Source of the DNA: Corynebacterium sp.
Lineage (GTDB): Bacteria; Actinomycetota; Actinomycetes; Mycobacteriales; Mycobacteriaceae
Direction: 5' to 3'
Length of the DNA: 18,941 bases
NCBI GenBank assembly: GCA_030450335.1
Contig: JAKDIS010000043.1
Span: 1 to 18,941 of the forward strand
Shown: positions 1 through 6,987 of the stretch, one piece after another
Numbering within the stretch: the first letter of the stretch is position 1
Layout of the letters: the number at the start of each line of letters is the position of its first letter
Translations under genes and position numbers: made by a program
Notes under the pieces: model-generated
The model's input: the letters and a program-made list of their open reading frames with translations, nothing else
Database searches by the model: none
What the model was told of the DNA's origin: nothing

Positions 1-53
1 TACACGACGCTCGCTTTCGAGGCGAGTTCCTTCGGCCGCTCGGACACGCCACC
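1..53 (-). tRNA. tRNA-Ser(CGA), 3' part beyond the window edge
   Basis: The minus strand from 53 begins GGTGGCGTGTCCGAG, the usual acceptor and D-arm start of a class II bacterial tRNA-Ser. The anticodon stem CTCGC/GCGAG encloses loop CTCGAAA, giving anticodon CGA for UCG codons. The variable arm, T-arm and acceptor 3' strand lie beyond base 1. A second serine tRNA (GCT) lies at 13141-13232. Confidence 0.9.
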
Positions 54-73
54 GCCGACTAAGTTAGCAGCAA

Positions 74-118
74 CCGCCCCGCACGGGCAAAATGCCCGCG
101 GACGAACCCTCGGGGCGG
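74..118 (-). terminator. Two-level hairpin after the small 127-294 gene
   Basis: Outer arms CCGCCCC (74-80) and GGGGCGG (112-118) enclose an inner hairpin CGGGCA/TGCCCG (84-89/93-98) with a 3-base loop. It lies just past the stop of the minus-strand gene ending at 127. Its position suggests termination, but the tract after it on the minus strand (TTGCTGCTAAC) is only weakly T-rich. The space 54-126 holds no gene. Confidence 0.4.
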
Positions 119-126
119 CAGGCCGG

Positions 127-294
127 TCACTTGTCGGAGAGCTTGTCCAGCCCGTCCTTCAGTGAGCCCTTGGCCTTGTCCGCCTTGTCTCCGTCCGTGA
201 CCTTGTCGATGGCCTCGCCGGCCTTGTCCTCGACCTGGTCGCGGTTGTCGTTCACGGCCTTCTTGGCCTTGTCGCCGAGTCCTCCGAGATCCAT
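127..294 (-). CDS. Small charged helical protein (CsbD / MT0933-antitoxin-like)
   Basis: A 55-residue protein with no signal peptide or membrane segment, rich in Lys, Asp and Ala. It consists of repeated amphipathic units of the DKAGEAIDKV and DKADKAKG type, as in the small stress-associated CsbD proteins and the actinobacterial family labelled MT0933-like antitoxin. The ATG at 294 is preceded by a clear GGAGG about ten bases upstream, so this start is well supported. It stands alone, 65 bases after tadA on the same strand, and is followed by a hairpin. No toxin-like gene is adjacent, so the antitoxin label is not supported by context. CsbD-like genes are often under general-stress sigma control, but I see no clear sigma-B-type promoter here. 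Confidence 0.7.
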   Translation of the reverse strand: MDLGGLGDKAKKAVNDNRDQVEDKAGEAIDKVTDGDKADKAKGSLKDGLDKLSDK

Positions 295-359
295 GATGTT
301 CAACCTCCGTGAAAGTTCTGGAAAGGGGTACTGCATCTGACCCGCCCCAGGATAGAGAA

Positions 360-848
360 TCAGCGCCGGTCGCGAAAGAACCCGGAGAGAAGTTCCTCGC
401 AGTCGGTGGTGCGCACCCCGCCGCGCACGGCGACGGTGTGCAGCGGGGAGTCGCGTGCCACGTCCACCACGGAGCCGCATGCGCCGGTGCGTGGTTCGTG
501 GGCGCCGAAGAGGATGCGTCCCACCCGGGCGCCGACGGCGGCGCCGGCGCACATCGCACAGGGCTCCAGGGTGACCACGAGGGTGCAGTCCTGCAGCCGC
601 CAGGCGTCGCCGTGGGCGGCCGCGGCGGCGCGCAGGGCGAGGACCTCGGCGTGGGCGGTCGGGTCGGCGTCGGCCTCCCGCCTGTTCGTCGCCGCGGCGA
701 GTTCCCGCCCCTCGGGGTCGACGACGACGGCACCGACGGGCACGTCACCGTCGGGCGTGGTGGCGGCGACGGCGAGGGCGCGGCGCATCAGGGCGTCGTC
801 CCGGTTGTCGCGCACGGTGGCCGGCAGACCCGAACCGGTCACTCCCAC
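360..848 (-). CDS. tadA: tRNA-specific adenosine(34) deaminase TadA
   Basis: Zinc-dependent deaminase that converts the wobble adenosine of tRNA-Arg(ACG) to inosine so that it can read CGU, CGC and CGA. The 162-residue protein has the complete signature: DPTAHAE with the zinc ligand His66 and catalytic Glu68, then PCAMC with Cys97 and Cys100. A NRRE segment precedes it, as in TadA. Length is normal for the family. The first start is GTG at 848, ten bases inside the upstream gene. A second in-frame GTG at 842 would give a classic 4-base GTGA overlap and may be the true start. Either way translation is probably coupled to the upstream gene. Two copies of the expected substrate tRNA gene lie at 11881 and 12890. 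Related cytosine/guanine deaminases are less likely given the motif context and the neighbour. Confidence 0.93.
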   Translation of the reverse strand: MGVTGSGLPATVRDNRDDALMRRALAVAATTPDGDVPVGAVVVDPEGRELAAATNRREADADPTAHAEVLALRAAAAAHGDAWRLQDCTLVVTLEPCAMCAGAAVGARVGRILFGAHEPRTGACGSVVDVARDSPLHTVAVRGGVRTTDCEELLSGFFRDRR

Positions 849-1375
849 CCGCTGTACCCGAGCGTGTCGAGGATGTCGGCCAGGTCGTCGTCGAAGCCCA
901 GCTCCTCGGCCAGGCGCATGAGCTGTTCGGTGGCCAGCATCTCCCCGTCGTCGAGGATCACGGAGAACACCTGGTCGCTCACACCGAGGTCGGTGAGGAT
1001 GTCGAAGTCGCCCTCGGGCCAGGGGGCGTCGGGATCGTCGGCGTCGTCGATGTCGTCGTCGGTGGGCTCGTCCACGTCGAGTTCGTCGAGGATGTCACGG
1101 GCCAGGCCGATGCCGGGCTCGTCGTCGTCCTCGACGACCACGGAGGCGTCGCTGAGCAGCAGCTGGGGGCCGCGCGGGCCGGGTCGCACCAGGGCGCACC
1201 AGTCGTCCTCCACGCAGACCATGGCGAACAGCACGCCGGCCGCGCGCAGCCGCCCGAGTTCGGTCAGCAGCGGCCGCAGCCCGTCGGGCACGTCTCGTTC
1301 CAGGATACGCAGGTGCCAGGACGCGCCGCCGGAGTCACCCTCGGCGAGTTCGGCTGCGACGACGAATCCACTCAT
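839..1375 (-). CDS. TadA-associated acidic protein (tRNA adenosine deaminase-associated family)
   Basis: A 178-residue cytoplasmic protein without signal or membrane segment. The N-terminal half looks like a small alpha/beta fold (SGFVVAAE start, later VCVEDDWCALVRPGP). Its middle is strongly acidic, about residues 100-135, with Asp/Glu runs. The C-terminal part (EQLMRLAEELGF, then DDLADILDTLGYSGW) is helical. Actinobacteria commonly carry such a gene directly before tadA, annotated as tRNA adenosine deaminase-associated protein; its function is unknown. The overlap with tadA supports co-translation. The start ATG at 1375 lacks a Shine-Dalgarno sequence but lies 8 bases after TACGGT, fitting a leaderless mRNA. 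The 38-base gap to divergent tyrA must hold both promoters. A role as TadA partner is inferred from gene order only. Confidence 0.85.
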   Translation of the reverse strand: MSGFVVAAELAEGDSGGASWHLRILERDVPDGLRPLLTELGRLRAAGVLFAMVCVEDDWCALVRPGPRGPQLLLSDASVVVEDDDEPGIGLARDILDELDVDEPTDDDIDDADDPDAPWPEGDFDILTDLGVSDQVFSVILDDGEMLATEQLMRLAEELGFDDDLADILDTLGYSGWE

Positions 1376-1383
1376 GCTCGCTA

Positions 1384-1389
1384 ACCGTA
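1384..1389 (-). promoter_or_regulatory. Putative -10 hexamer, leaderless start of the TadA-associated gene
   Basis: Minus-strand TACGGT is followed by 8 bases and then the ATG at 1375. No Shine-Dalgarno sequence is present. The -35 region would lie inside or next to the start of tyrA. Confidence 0.5.
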
Positions 1390-1413
1390 GTCGCCCTGTG
1401 CCACACTTGAAAG

Positions 1414-2421
1414 GTGAACTACACAGCAGCGTCCCCCGCCCCCGCCGACCCGTTCCCGGTCTGTGTGCTGGGGCTGGGCCTGATCGGCGGCAGCCTGCTG
1501 CGTGACCTGCAGGGCGCAGGACGCCCCGCGTTCGGATGGAACCGGTCGCAGGCCACGGTGGACGCCGCGACGTCCGACGGTTTCGACGTCTCCGCCGACC
1601 TCGTCGCCACGCTGCGCCGCGCCGCCGCGCAGGACGCCCTGATCGTGCTGGGCGTGCCGGTGCCGGCACTGCCCTCGCTGCTGGAGGAGGTCGCCGTCCA
1701 CGCCCCGGACTGCGGGCTGACGGACGTGGTCAGCGTGAAGGCGGAGGTTCTGGAGCTGGTGCGCGCCCACGGGCTGGCCGAGCGCTACGTGGGCGGCCAC
1801 CCGATGGCCGGTACCGCCGACTCCGGGTGGGACGCAACGACGACCGGCCTCTTCGACGACGCGGTGTGGGTCGTCACCCACGACAACGCGGGCGAGAACG
1901 ACGCATGGGTGACCACGTGGCGACGGGTCGTGGAGACCGCCACGGCCACCGGCGCGGCGGTGGTGCCGGCACGCACCGGAAACCACGACGACGCGGTGGC
2001 CCGGGTCTCCCACCTGCCGCACGTGCTCGCCGAGGCGCTGGCGGTGACCGCCGACCGTGGTGGCGCGCTGGCGTTGTCGTTGGCGGCGACGAGCTTCCGC
2101 GACGGCACCCGCGTGGCCGGCACCGCCCCGCCGCTGGTGCAGGCGATGTGCGAGAACAACCGGGACGCCCTGGTCACGGCCCTCGACGAGACGGTGGAGC
2201 TGCTCGGCGCCGCCCGCGCGGCCCTCGGCGACCCCGACGGGGACCTGGGTCAGCTCACCGGTGACGGGTACGACGCCCGGCTGCGCTACGAGGCGCGCGC
2301 CGGACGCACCCGCGAGGCACCGTCCAACCGCCCGTTCATCCGGGTGCGCCCCGGTGATCCGGGCTGGATCGAGCAACTGCACCAGGCCGAGAGCCTCGGC
2401 GCGCAGATCGGGATCCTCTAG
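1414..2421 (+). CDS. tyrA: Prephenate/arogenate dehydrogenase TyrA
   Basis: Oxidative decarboxylation step of tyrosine synthesis, acting on prephenate or arogenate. The 335-residue protein opens with a Rossmann dinucleotide motif, GLGLIGGSL at residues 20-28. The TyrA motif GGHPMAG at 127-133 carries His129. The SHLPHVLAEAL helix follows near residue 195, as in the family. After the second beta strand the sequence is GWNRSQ rather than an acidic residue, which suggests NADP use; coryneform tyrosine synthesis is classically described as NADP-linked and via arogenate. The start is GTG at 1414, the first in-frame start after the divergent intergenic gap; only a weak GAAAG lies upstream. The C-terminal 50 residues (RPFIRVRPGDPGWIEQL) follow the helical dimerisation domain. 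No ACT domain is visible. The gene ends 18 bases before the convergent gene at 2440. Confidence 0.93.
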   Translation: MNYTAASPAPADPFPVCVLGLGLIGGSLLRDLQGAGRPAFGWNRSQATVDAATSDGFDVSADLVATLRRAAAQDALIVLGVPVPALPSLLEEVAVHAPDCGLTDVVSVKAEVLELVRAHGLAERYVGGHPMAGTADSGWDATTTGLFDDAVWVVTHDNAGENDAWVTTWRRVVETATATGAAVVPARTGNHDDAVARVSHLPHVLAEALAVTADRGGALALSLAATSFRDGTRVAGTAPPLVQAMCENNRDALVTALDETVELLGAARAALGDPDGDLGQLTGDGYDARLRYEARAGRTREAPSNRPFIRVRPGDPGWIEQLHQAESLGAQIGIL

Positions 2422-2439
2422 ACCCCTGCTCCTGCCCGA

Positions 2440-3474
2440 CTACTCCTGTCCGACCTGGCACTCGGCGGCACCGCCGGTGGCGGAGGACTGCTCCACCAGC
2501 GGGGCGATGCGCTGGGCCAGCTCGGCGACGGCGGCGCGGGAGGTCTGCTCGCTGCCGTCCTCGGGGATGACCCCGATGGAGACCGGGACCTGTGCACCGA
2601 CGGGGCCGACGAGACCGAACTCGCGCAGGATGAAACTGCCCTCGGCGGTGTCACCCCACCCTCCCTTGACGTGGGCGTTCTCCAGCTGGCCGAGGCCTCC
2701 GGCGTGCTCCTCGGCGAGCCGGCCCATCGCGTCGACGGTCTGCTCGGAGCCCAGCACGCAGGCCATCTGGTTGGCGAAGATGGCCTGGTTGTCCAGGGTC
2801 CAGCCGATGTCGCCGAAGCCCTCGTAGTCGGCGCTGTCGCGGTCCACGTTCGTGTCCGTGGGGTCGCCGCCCTGGGCCAGCACCGCGCCGAGCGCGGTGG
2901 CGGCCTCGTCGTCGTCGCCGAGGGACTGCCACAGCCGCAGGGCGGCGTCGTTGTCGGAGACGGTGATCGCGGCGTCGATGTCCTCGGTCAGGTCCTCCAC
3001 GGGCGTGCCCTCACGCAGGGCGGCCTGCACCGCGGCGATGGACACCGGCACCTTGATCGAGGACAGCCCCGGGCCGTCCTGCAGGTCACCGACGTGCACG
3101 ATGCCGCCGCCGGCGCGCATCGTCGCCCCGGCGGTGACGCCGAACTCCGCGGAGACCTCGTCGACGGCCGCGGCGAGTTCCACCCGGATGTCGTCGGCCT
3201 CCTGCTGCGCCGTCGGTTCGGAGGACGCCGCGACGTCCTGCTCCAGCGCACGGCGGTCGCGCTCGGCCTCGTCCCCGTCGTCGGCCGCGAGGCCGTTGAG
3301 GAACACCGCCACGCTCAACACGCTGAGCAGCAGGGCACCGACGATCCAGAGACTGAACTGGTTCGCCTTCCTCCCGACACCACCACCTGGCCCGCCGGCG
3401 TTGCCGCCCGACGCGCGATGATGCGTTCCGGTTGCTCTTGCGTTGCTTGACCTGGGTACCACAGCATCCGACAT
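2440..3474 (-). CDS. Membrane-anchored serine-hydrolase-like protein with SxxK/SDN/KGG motifs
   Basis: From ATG 3474 the protein has 344 residues. A basic, Gly-rich cytoplasmic tail is followed by one membrane span (about 41-61, FSLWIVGALLL onward) and an extracellular domain. That domain has the three active-site motifs of the beta-lactamase/PBP fold in order: SSIK (138-141), SDN (173-175) and KGG (270-272, in HVKGGWG). It is a tandem paralogue of the lipoprotein at 3550-4503, which shares ITVSDND, the KGGWG box and an EFGL/QFGL strand. I see no clear class A general-base glutamate, so it may be a peptidase, an esterase or a degenerate domain rather than a resistance enzyme. The start is uncertain: TTG 3492, ATG 3474 and GTG 3462 are all in frame, and GTG 3462 lies 8 bases after a good -10 (TAATGT), which would give a leaderless 340-residue form. 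Confidence 0.8.
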   Translation of the reverse strand: MSDAVVPRSSNARATGTHHRASGGNAGGPGGGVGRKANQFSLWIVGALLLSVLSVAVFLNGLAADDGDEAERDRRALEQDVAASSEPTAQQEADDIRVELAAAVDEVSAEFGVTAGATMRAGGGIVHVGDLQDGPGLSSIKVPVSIAAVQAALREGTPVEDLTEDIDAAITVSDNDAALRLWQSLGDDDEAATALGAVLAQGGDPTDTNVDRDSADYEGFGDIGWTLDNQAIFANQMACVLGSEQTVDAMGRLAEEHAGGLGQLENAHVKGGWGDTAEGSFILREFGLVGPVGAQVPVSIGVIPEDGSEQTSRAAVAELAQRIAPLVEQSSATGGAAECQVGQE

Positions 3475-3476
3475 TA
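3471..3476 (-). promoter_or_regulatory. Putative -10 hexamer for the anchored SxxK gene
   Basis: Minus-strand TAATGT lies 8 bases before the in-frame GTG at 3462. It overlaps the ATG at 3474, so if it is the true -10 the ATG would lie upstream of the transcript and could not be used from this promoter. It would let this gene be transcribed apart from its two upstream neighbours. Confidence 0.45.
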
Positions 3477-3549
3477 GCCGACGGGTCTGCAATTCCCGCA
3501 GTCCGCCAGCTGTCGGTTCGCTGACGATCCACGCACCGGCCGGGACCGG

Positions 3550-4503
3550 TCAGCAACCACCCTCGGCGGGCACACCGTGAGCACCGGCGACGGTGTCGCG
3601 CAGGGACCCGGCGACCTCGTCGAGCACCACCTGGGCGGAGGCGTAGCTGCCGTCGGGGGCGGTCGCGGCGACGGCGACGGGCACCATCGTGCCGTCGTCG
3701 GCGGGGATGAGCCCGAACTGGCGGACCAGGTAGGTGCCGTCCTCGCCGGGTCCCCACCCGCCCTTGAAGCGGGCGCCGTCGAGCCGGCCGAGACCGTAGT
3801 CCTGGCCGGCGGCGACCTGCCCCATCGCGTCGAGCACCGGGGCGGAGCCGGCGACACAGCGCAGTCCGGCGGCGAACCTGGCCTGGTCGCCCAGCGCCCA
3901 GGTGGTCTGGCCGAAGGTGCTGAACTCCGCGCGGCGTTTCTGCGCCGGGACGGTCGTCGTGGTGTCGCCGCCCTGGCGCAGGACGTCCTGCGTGGCGGCG
4001 GCCGCGGCCGCCTCGTCACCGAGGGAGGCCCAGAGCGCCTCGGCGGCGTCGTTGTCGGAGACGGTGATCGCCTGACGCATCAGCCCGTCGAGCCCGTTCT
4101 GGTCGTCAGCACCGGCGTTGGTGAGTGCGGCGACGGCCACGGGGACCTTGCTGGTCGACCAGGCGGCGTCGGCGAGGTCGGCCAGGGAACCGCCGGTGCG
4201 CAGGTCACCGTCGTCGAGCAGGGCCACCCCGGCACTGCCGGATCCCTCCGGGACCTCGAGGGCGCCGGCCTGCGGTGAGGATGACACCGAAGACGTCGGC
4301 GCCGGGCTCGTGGTCGGGTCAGTCGTCGGGTCCGGGGTCCGTGCGGTGGTGCTCTGCCCTGCCGTCTCCTGGGCCGTCTCCCCGTCACGGTCGACGTCGC
4401 CGATCACGCAGCCGCCGAGCAGCAGCGCCGCGGTCACGGGCACGACCGCGGCAAGGCCCCTGGCGCCCCTGACGCCCCCGGCGCGGCTACGCAATGTAGA
4501 CAT
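3550..4503 (-). CDS. Lipoprotein with SxxK/SDN/KGG serine-hydrolase domain
   Basis: 317 residues. A basic N-terminus and hydrophobic stretch end in lipobox LLGGC with Cys32 as the expected lipidation site. A Thr/Ser/Pro-rich linker (about 45-80) precedes a catalytic-type domain with STSK (116-119), SDN (149-151) and KGG (247-249). These match the nucleophile Ser-xx-Lys, the SxN loop and the K-T/G-G strand of penicillin-recognising enzymes. The ATG at 4503 lies inside the end of the upstream gene (17-base overlap), implying translational coupling. The downstream gene, 75 bases away, is a paralogue anchored by a transmembrane helix instead of a lipid. Substrate is unknown; cell-wall or envelope processing is inferred from location and fold only. 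No beta-lactamase call is justified. Confidence 0.83.
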   Translation of the reverse strand: MSTLRSRAGGVRGARGLAAVVPVTAALLLGGCVIGDVDRDGETAQETAGQSTTARTPDPTTDPTTSPAPTSSVSSSPQAGALEVPEGSGSAGVALLDDGDLRTGGSLADLADAAWSTSKVPVAVAALTNAGADDQNGLDGLMRQAITVSDNDAAEALWASLGDEAAAAAATQDVLRQGGDTTTTVPAQKRRAEFSTFGQTTWALGDQARFAAGLRCVAGSAPVLDAMGQVAAGQDYGLGRLDGARFKGGWGPGEDGTYLVRQFGLIPADDGTMVPVAVAATAPDGSYASAQVVLDEVAGSLRDTVAGAHGVPAEGGC

Positions 4504-5170
4504 TCGCGTCGTTGCCGCCGGAGCAGTGCACGTAGCTGCCCTCGTCGGTGCAGCTCATCCGGTAGGACGTGCCGTTGACGGGGCTGGTCACGGTGAGATC
4601 CTGGTCGGTCTCGCGGTTGTCGAGGTAGGCCTCCACGAAGGCGTCGCGCACGGCCTGGGCGAACTCGTCACTGGTGTAGGTGTCGCCCGACGGCGGGGAC
4701 TTGTACACGGAGTTGAAGTCACCGGTGGGCTCGCCGGCGCGGGCGGCGGCGTTGACCGGCTCGGCACCGGCGGGCAGGTCCGCACGGTCGGGACGGCTCT
4801 GACTGGACGTCGTCGACGGCGCCGAGGAACTCGAGGGGGCTGAGGAAGAGGTCTCGTCGGCCTGCGTGGTCTGCCGGCTGATCGTCGGTGACTGGGCGGA
4901 GTCGTCGCCTCCACCGCCGAAGAGGTCGTCCCACTTCCAGACCAGCAACGCGGCGACGAGGACGATGATCAACACCGGGATGACGACCAGGAGGATGCGT
5001 CCCGCGCCGGAACCCTGCGGACCCTGCGGCTCCTGCGGCGGCTGAGAGTACTGGGGCGGCTGCTGCTGGAACGACTGTCCCCAGTCAGGTTGACCACCGG
5101 CGGCCTGTCCCCACTGCGGCGTCTGGTCCCGGTCACCGGGCCCGCGGCCCCAGCCGTCACTGTCAGTCAT
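4487..5170 (-). CDS. Single-span membrane protein with Pro/Gln-rich cytoplasmic tail
   Basis: 227 residues; no named family recognised. The N-terminal ~55 residues are rich in Gln, Pro, Gly and Trp, as in many actinobacterial envelope-protein tails. One transmembrane helix spans about 58-78 (ILLVVIPVLIIVLVAALLVW). A Ser/Thr linker (about 95-125) leads to an extracellular C-terminal domain of about 95 residues with two cysteines (MSCTDEG and VHCSGG) that could form a disulfide. The start ATG at 5170 has a strong GAGGAGAG Shine-Dalgarno. It is the first gene of a minus-strand unit and overlaps the lipoprotein gene by 17 bases. Inferred role: an envelope partner of the two SxxK proteins. The 84-base divergent gap 5171-5254 holds its promoter; I could not fix a convincing -35/-10 pair there. 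Confidence 0.8.
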   Translation of the reverse strand: MTDSDGWGRGPGDRDQTPQWGQAAGGQPDWGQSFQQQPPQYSQPPQEPQGPQGSGAGRILLVVIPVLIIVLVAALLVWKWDDLFGGGGDDSAQSPTISRQTTQADETSSSAPSSSSAPSTTSSQSRPDRADLPAGAEPVNAAARAGEPTGDFNSVYKSPPSGDTYTSDEFAQAVRDAFVEAYLDNRETDQDLTVTSPVNGTSYRMSCTDEGSYVHCSGGNDANVYIA

Positions 5171-5254
5171 TAGCTCTCCTCACATGATCCTCTTGTCCGT
5201 TATTGAGTGTAGAACACCGTTGCGGATCCGGCCTGCGCCGTGCACCCTTGTTTC

Positions 5255-6184
5255 ATGGGACAACGCACCGACGTGACCTTCCTGTCCGGCCAGGTGAACT
5301 GTGCGGCCTGGCTCTACGAACCAGACACCGCACCAGACACACCACCGCGGGCGACGCTGGTGATGGCCCACGGGCTCGGCGCGGTCCGGGACATGGGGCT
5401 GGACGCCTTCGCGCAGCGATTCGTGGCGCACGGCTACCGCTGCCTGGTGTTCGACTACCGGTACTTCGGCGCCAGCGACGGCCGTCCCCGTCAGCTGCTC
5501 AGTGTGCGGCGTCAGCGTGAGGACTGGGCGGCGGCGGTGGCCTTCGCCCACACCCTGCCCGGCGAGGCCCCCGTGGTCGCGTGGGGGACGTCCTTCTCCG
5601 GCGGGCACGCGATCCACGTCGGGGCCACGGCGGAGCCGGGCTCGCCGGGCACCGTGGACGCCGTGATCGCGCAGTGCCCGTTCACCGACGGGGTGGCCTC
5701 GGTGCTGCGCATCCCGCCGGTGGTCTCGGCGAAGCTGACGCTGCGGGCGGTGCGCGACATCGCCGCGTCGCTGCTGGGCCGCGACCCGGTGACGGTGGCG
5801 ACCGCCGGCGGGGCCGGCGACACCGCCCTGATGACCGCCGACGACGTGATCGACGGCTACCTCGGCCTCGTCCCACCGGACTCCACCTTCCGTAACGAGG
5901 TGGCCGCCCGGATCGTGCCCGGCATCCTCACCTCCCGGCCCGGCGGGTACGCCCGGAAGCTGACCGTGCCCGCCCTGTTCTGCCTGTGCCGGGCGGACTC
6001 CGTGGCCCCGGTGGCGGCGAGTCGTCGCCACGTGGCCCGCGCGCCGCAGGGTGTGGTCAAGGAATACGACGCCGGCCACTTCGACATCTACTCCGGGGCG
6101 GACTTCGACGCCGTCGTCGCCGACCAGCTCGCCTTCCTCGGCGACGTGTTCGGGGACGTGTCCGGGGACGTGTCCGGGGACTGA
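5255..6184 (+). CDS. Alpha/beta hydrolase (dienelactone-hydrolase/COG1073 type)
   Basis: 309 residues, no signal peptide, so cytoplasmic. Oxyanion region MAHGLGAVRD (37-46), strand-turn VFDYRYFGASDG (65-76) with PRQLL, nucleophile elbow GTSFSGG with Ser113, acid Asp248 in RADSVAP, and His275 in AGHFDIY make a complete Ser-Asp-His triad. The PRQLL...Q..DW block is typical of an uncharacterised actinobacterial hydrolase group; substrate unknown. I chose ATG 5255; a GTG at 5240 would add five residues, and neither has a good Shine-Dalgarno. The last residues, FGDVSGDVSGD, come from a 12-base tandem repeat (6140-6181). The 3' end overlaps the convergent gene 6088-6987 by 97 bases. Confidence 0.86.
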   Translation: MGQRTDVTFLSGQVNCAAWLYEPDTAPDTPPRATLVMAHGLGAVRDMGLDAFAQRFVAHGYRCLVFDYRYFGASDGRPRQLLSVRRQREDWAAAVAFAHTLPGEAPVVAWGTSFSGGHAIHVGATAEPGSPGTVDAVIAQCPFTDGVASVLRIPPVVSAKLTLRAVRDIAASLLGRDPVTVATAGGAGDTALMTADDVIDGYLGLVPPDSTFRNEVAARIVPGILTSRPGGYARKLTVPALFCLCRADSVAPVAASRRHVARAPQGVVKEYDAGHFDIYSGADFDAVVADQLAFLGDVFGDVSGDVSGD

Positions 6185-6987
6185 TCCCCCACGCACCCCT
6201 GCGGCGGCAGCACCGGACGGTAGCTGTGCCGCGTGCCGGCCGTGGACGACGCCGAGCCGGGCAGGTCCGCCAGCACCCCGACCGCGGCGACGGGGTCGAG
6301 CAACAGACCGGGGCCGAGGGCGGCCACCGGGTCGTCGTCGTTGATCTCGTCGACGGTGCACCGGTCCTCGGCCGGCGCGGCGACGGTACCGGGACGGCCC
6401 TGCCACAGCTGGGCGGCCGGCGCGGCCGCACCGTCCTGCGCCAGCTGCCGTACCGCCGCCAGACCCGCGCCGACGCCGAGGCTCTGGCCCTGCACCACCA
6501 CCGCCGGACGCCGCGCGGCGTCCAGCTCCTCCACGCGCTCGGTGACCTCGCGCAACAGCGCCGTCGCCGACTGCTCGGCGAGCTCCGGGCGCATCAGGTA
6601 CGCCACGGCCGAAGGGGTGCGCGCATAACGCACCGCGACGTTCGCCACGTCCCCGTCGGCCCAGTCCTCCACGGCCTCCACCTGCACCGGGTCCACCCAC
6701 CCGGAACCGGTGGGCAGGGTGACCAGCACGATGCCACGCTCCAGACCACCGGCGTCGACGAGTTCGTCGACGGTGTCGCGCGCGGCGGCCGTGGCGTCCT
6801 GCCCCGGGTGGTCGCCGTAGACACGCACCGCGCCGGACGCGGCGGGCTCGGTGAGCACGTCGCGCGGGTGCTGGGCCAGCGGCCCCCGGTCGAAGGCCCA
6901 CCACGTCGCCGCCGCGGCCGGGGCCACAAACTGCGACAACGCCGCCAGCACCACCGCCGCCGTGAGCAGCGTCCTGCCCCGGTTCAC
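6088..6987 (-). CDS. Secreted PF10081-type alpha/beta hydrolase, catalytic domain only
   Basis: 299 residues with a signal peptide (hydrophobic 7-27, AAAA cleavage region). The body matches the actinobacterial alpha/beta-hydrolase family of PF10081: RVYGDHPGQDA, then VTLPTGSGWVDP (89-100), EDWADGDVANVAVRYARTPS (107-126) and GQSLG (167-171) with Ser169. Family members usually have GESLG and an N-terminal multi-span membrane region, which is absent here. GTG 6987 overlaps the stop of the phospholipase gene by 4 bases (GTGA), and GGAGG lies upstream, so the two are translationally coupled. From about residue 268 the tail (SPDT repeats and onward) is read from the strand opposite the neighbouring hydrolase and its tandem repeat, and is unlikely to be an ancestral part of the fold. 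Envelope lipid or ester substrate is inferred. Confidence 0.77.
   Translation of the reverse strand: MNRGRTLLTAAVVLAALSQFVAPAAAATWWAFDRGPLAQHPRDVLTEPAASGAVRVYGDHPGQDATAAARDTVDELVDAGGLERGIVLVTLPTGSGWVDPVQVEAVEDWADGDVANVAVRYARTPSAVAYLMRPELAEQSATALLREVTERVEELDAARRPAVVVQGQSLGVGAGLAAVRQLAQDGAAAPAAQLWQGRPGTVAAPAEDRCTVDEINDDDPVAALGPGLLLDPVAAVGVLADLPGSASSTAGTRHSYRPVLPPQGCVGDQSPDTSPDTSPNTSPRKASWSATTASKSAPE
6140..6181. repeat. 12-bp tandem repeat inside two overlapping genes
   Basis: Three and a half units, consensus GGGGACGTGTCC, starting at 6140, 6152, 6164 and 6176. Units are in frame on both strands: on the plus strand they add Gly-Asp-Val-Ser/Phe to the hydrolase C-terminus, and on the minus strand Ser-Pro-Asp-Thr/Asn to the PF10081 protein. 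Copy number could change by slippage without frameshift in either gene. Confidence 0.9.

Noticed and set aside
127..294. Toxin-antitoxin system
   Set aside because: The small protein resembles a family labelled antitoxin, but the neighbours are a terminator/tRNA and tadA; there is no toxin candidate.
309..1505. 398-codon open frame on the plus strand across tadA and its partner
   Set aside because: It lies antisense to tadA, whose zinc motifs are intact; low-complexity Ser/Arg content and no start signals.
2440..4503. Beta-lactamase resistance genes
   Set aside because: SxxK, SDN and KGG motifs are present, but no clear general-base glutamate is seen and the overall lengths and tandem envelope context do not fit a resistance enzyme.
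5180..6904. 574-codon open frame on the minus strand
   Set aside because: Antisense to the complete Ser-Asp-His hydrolase and out of frame with the PF10081 gene; composition is Arg/Gly-rich noise.
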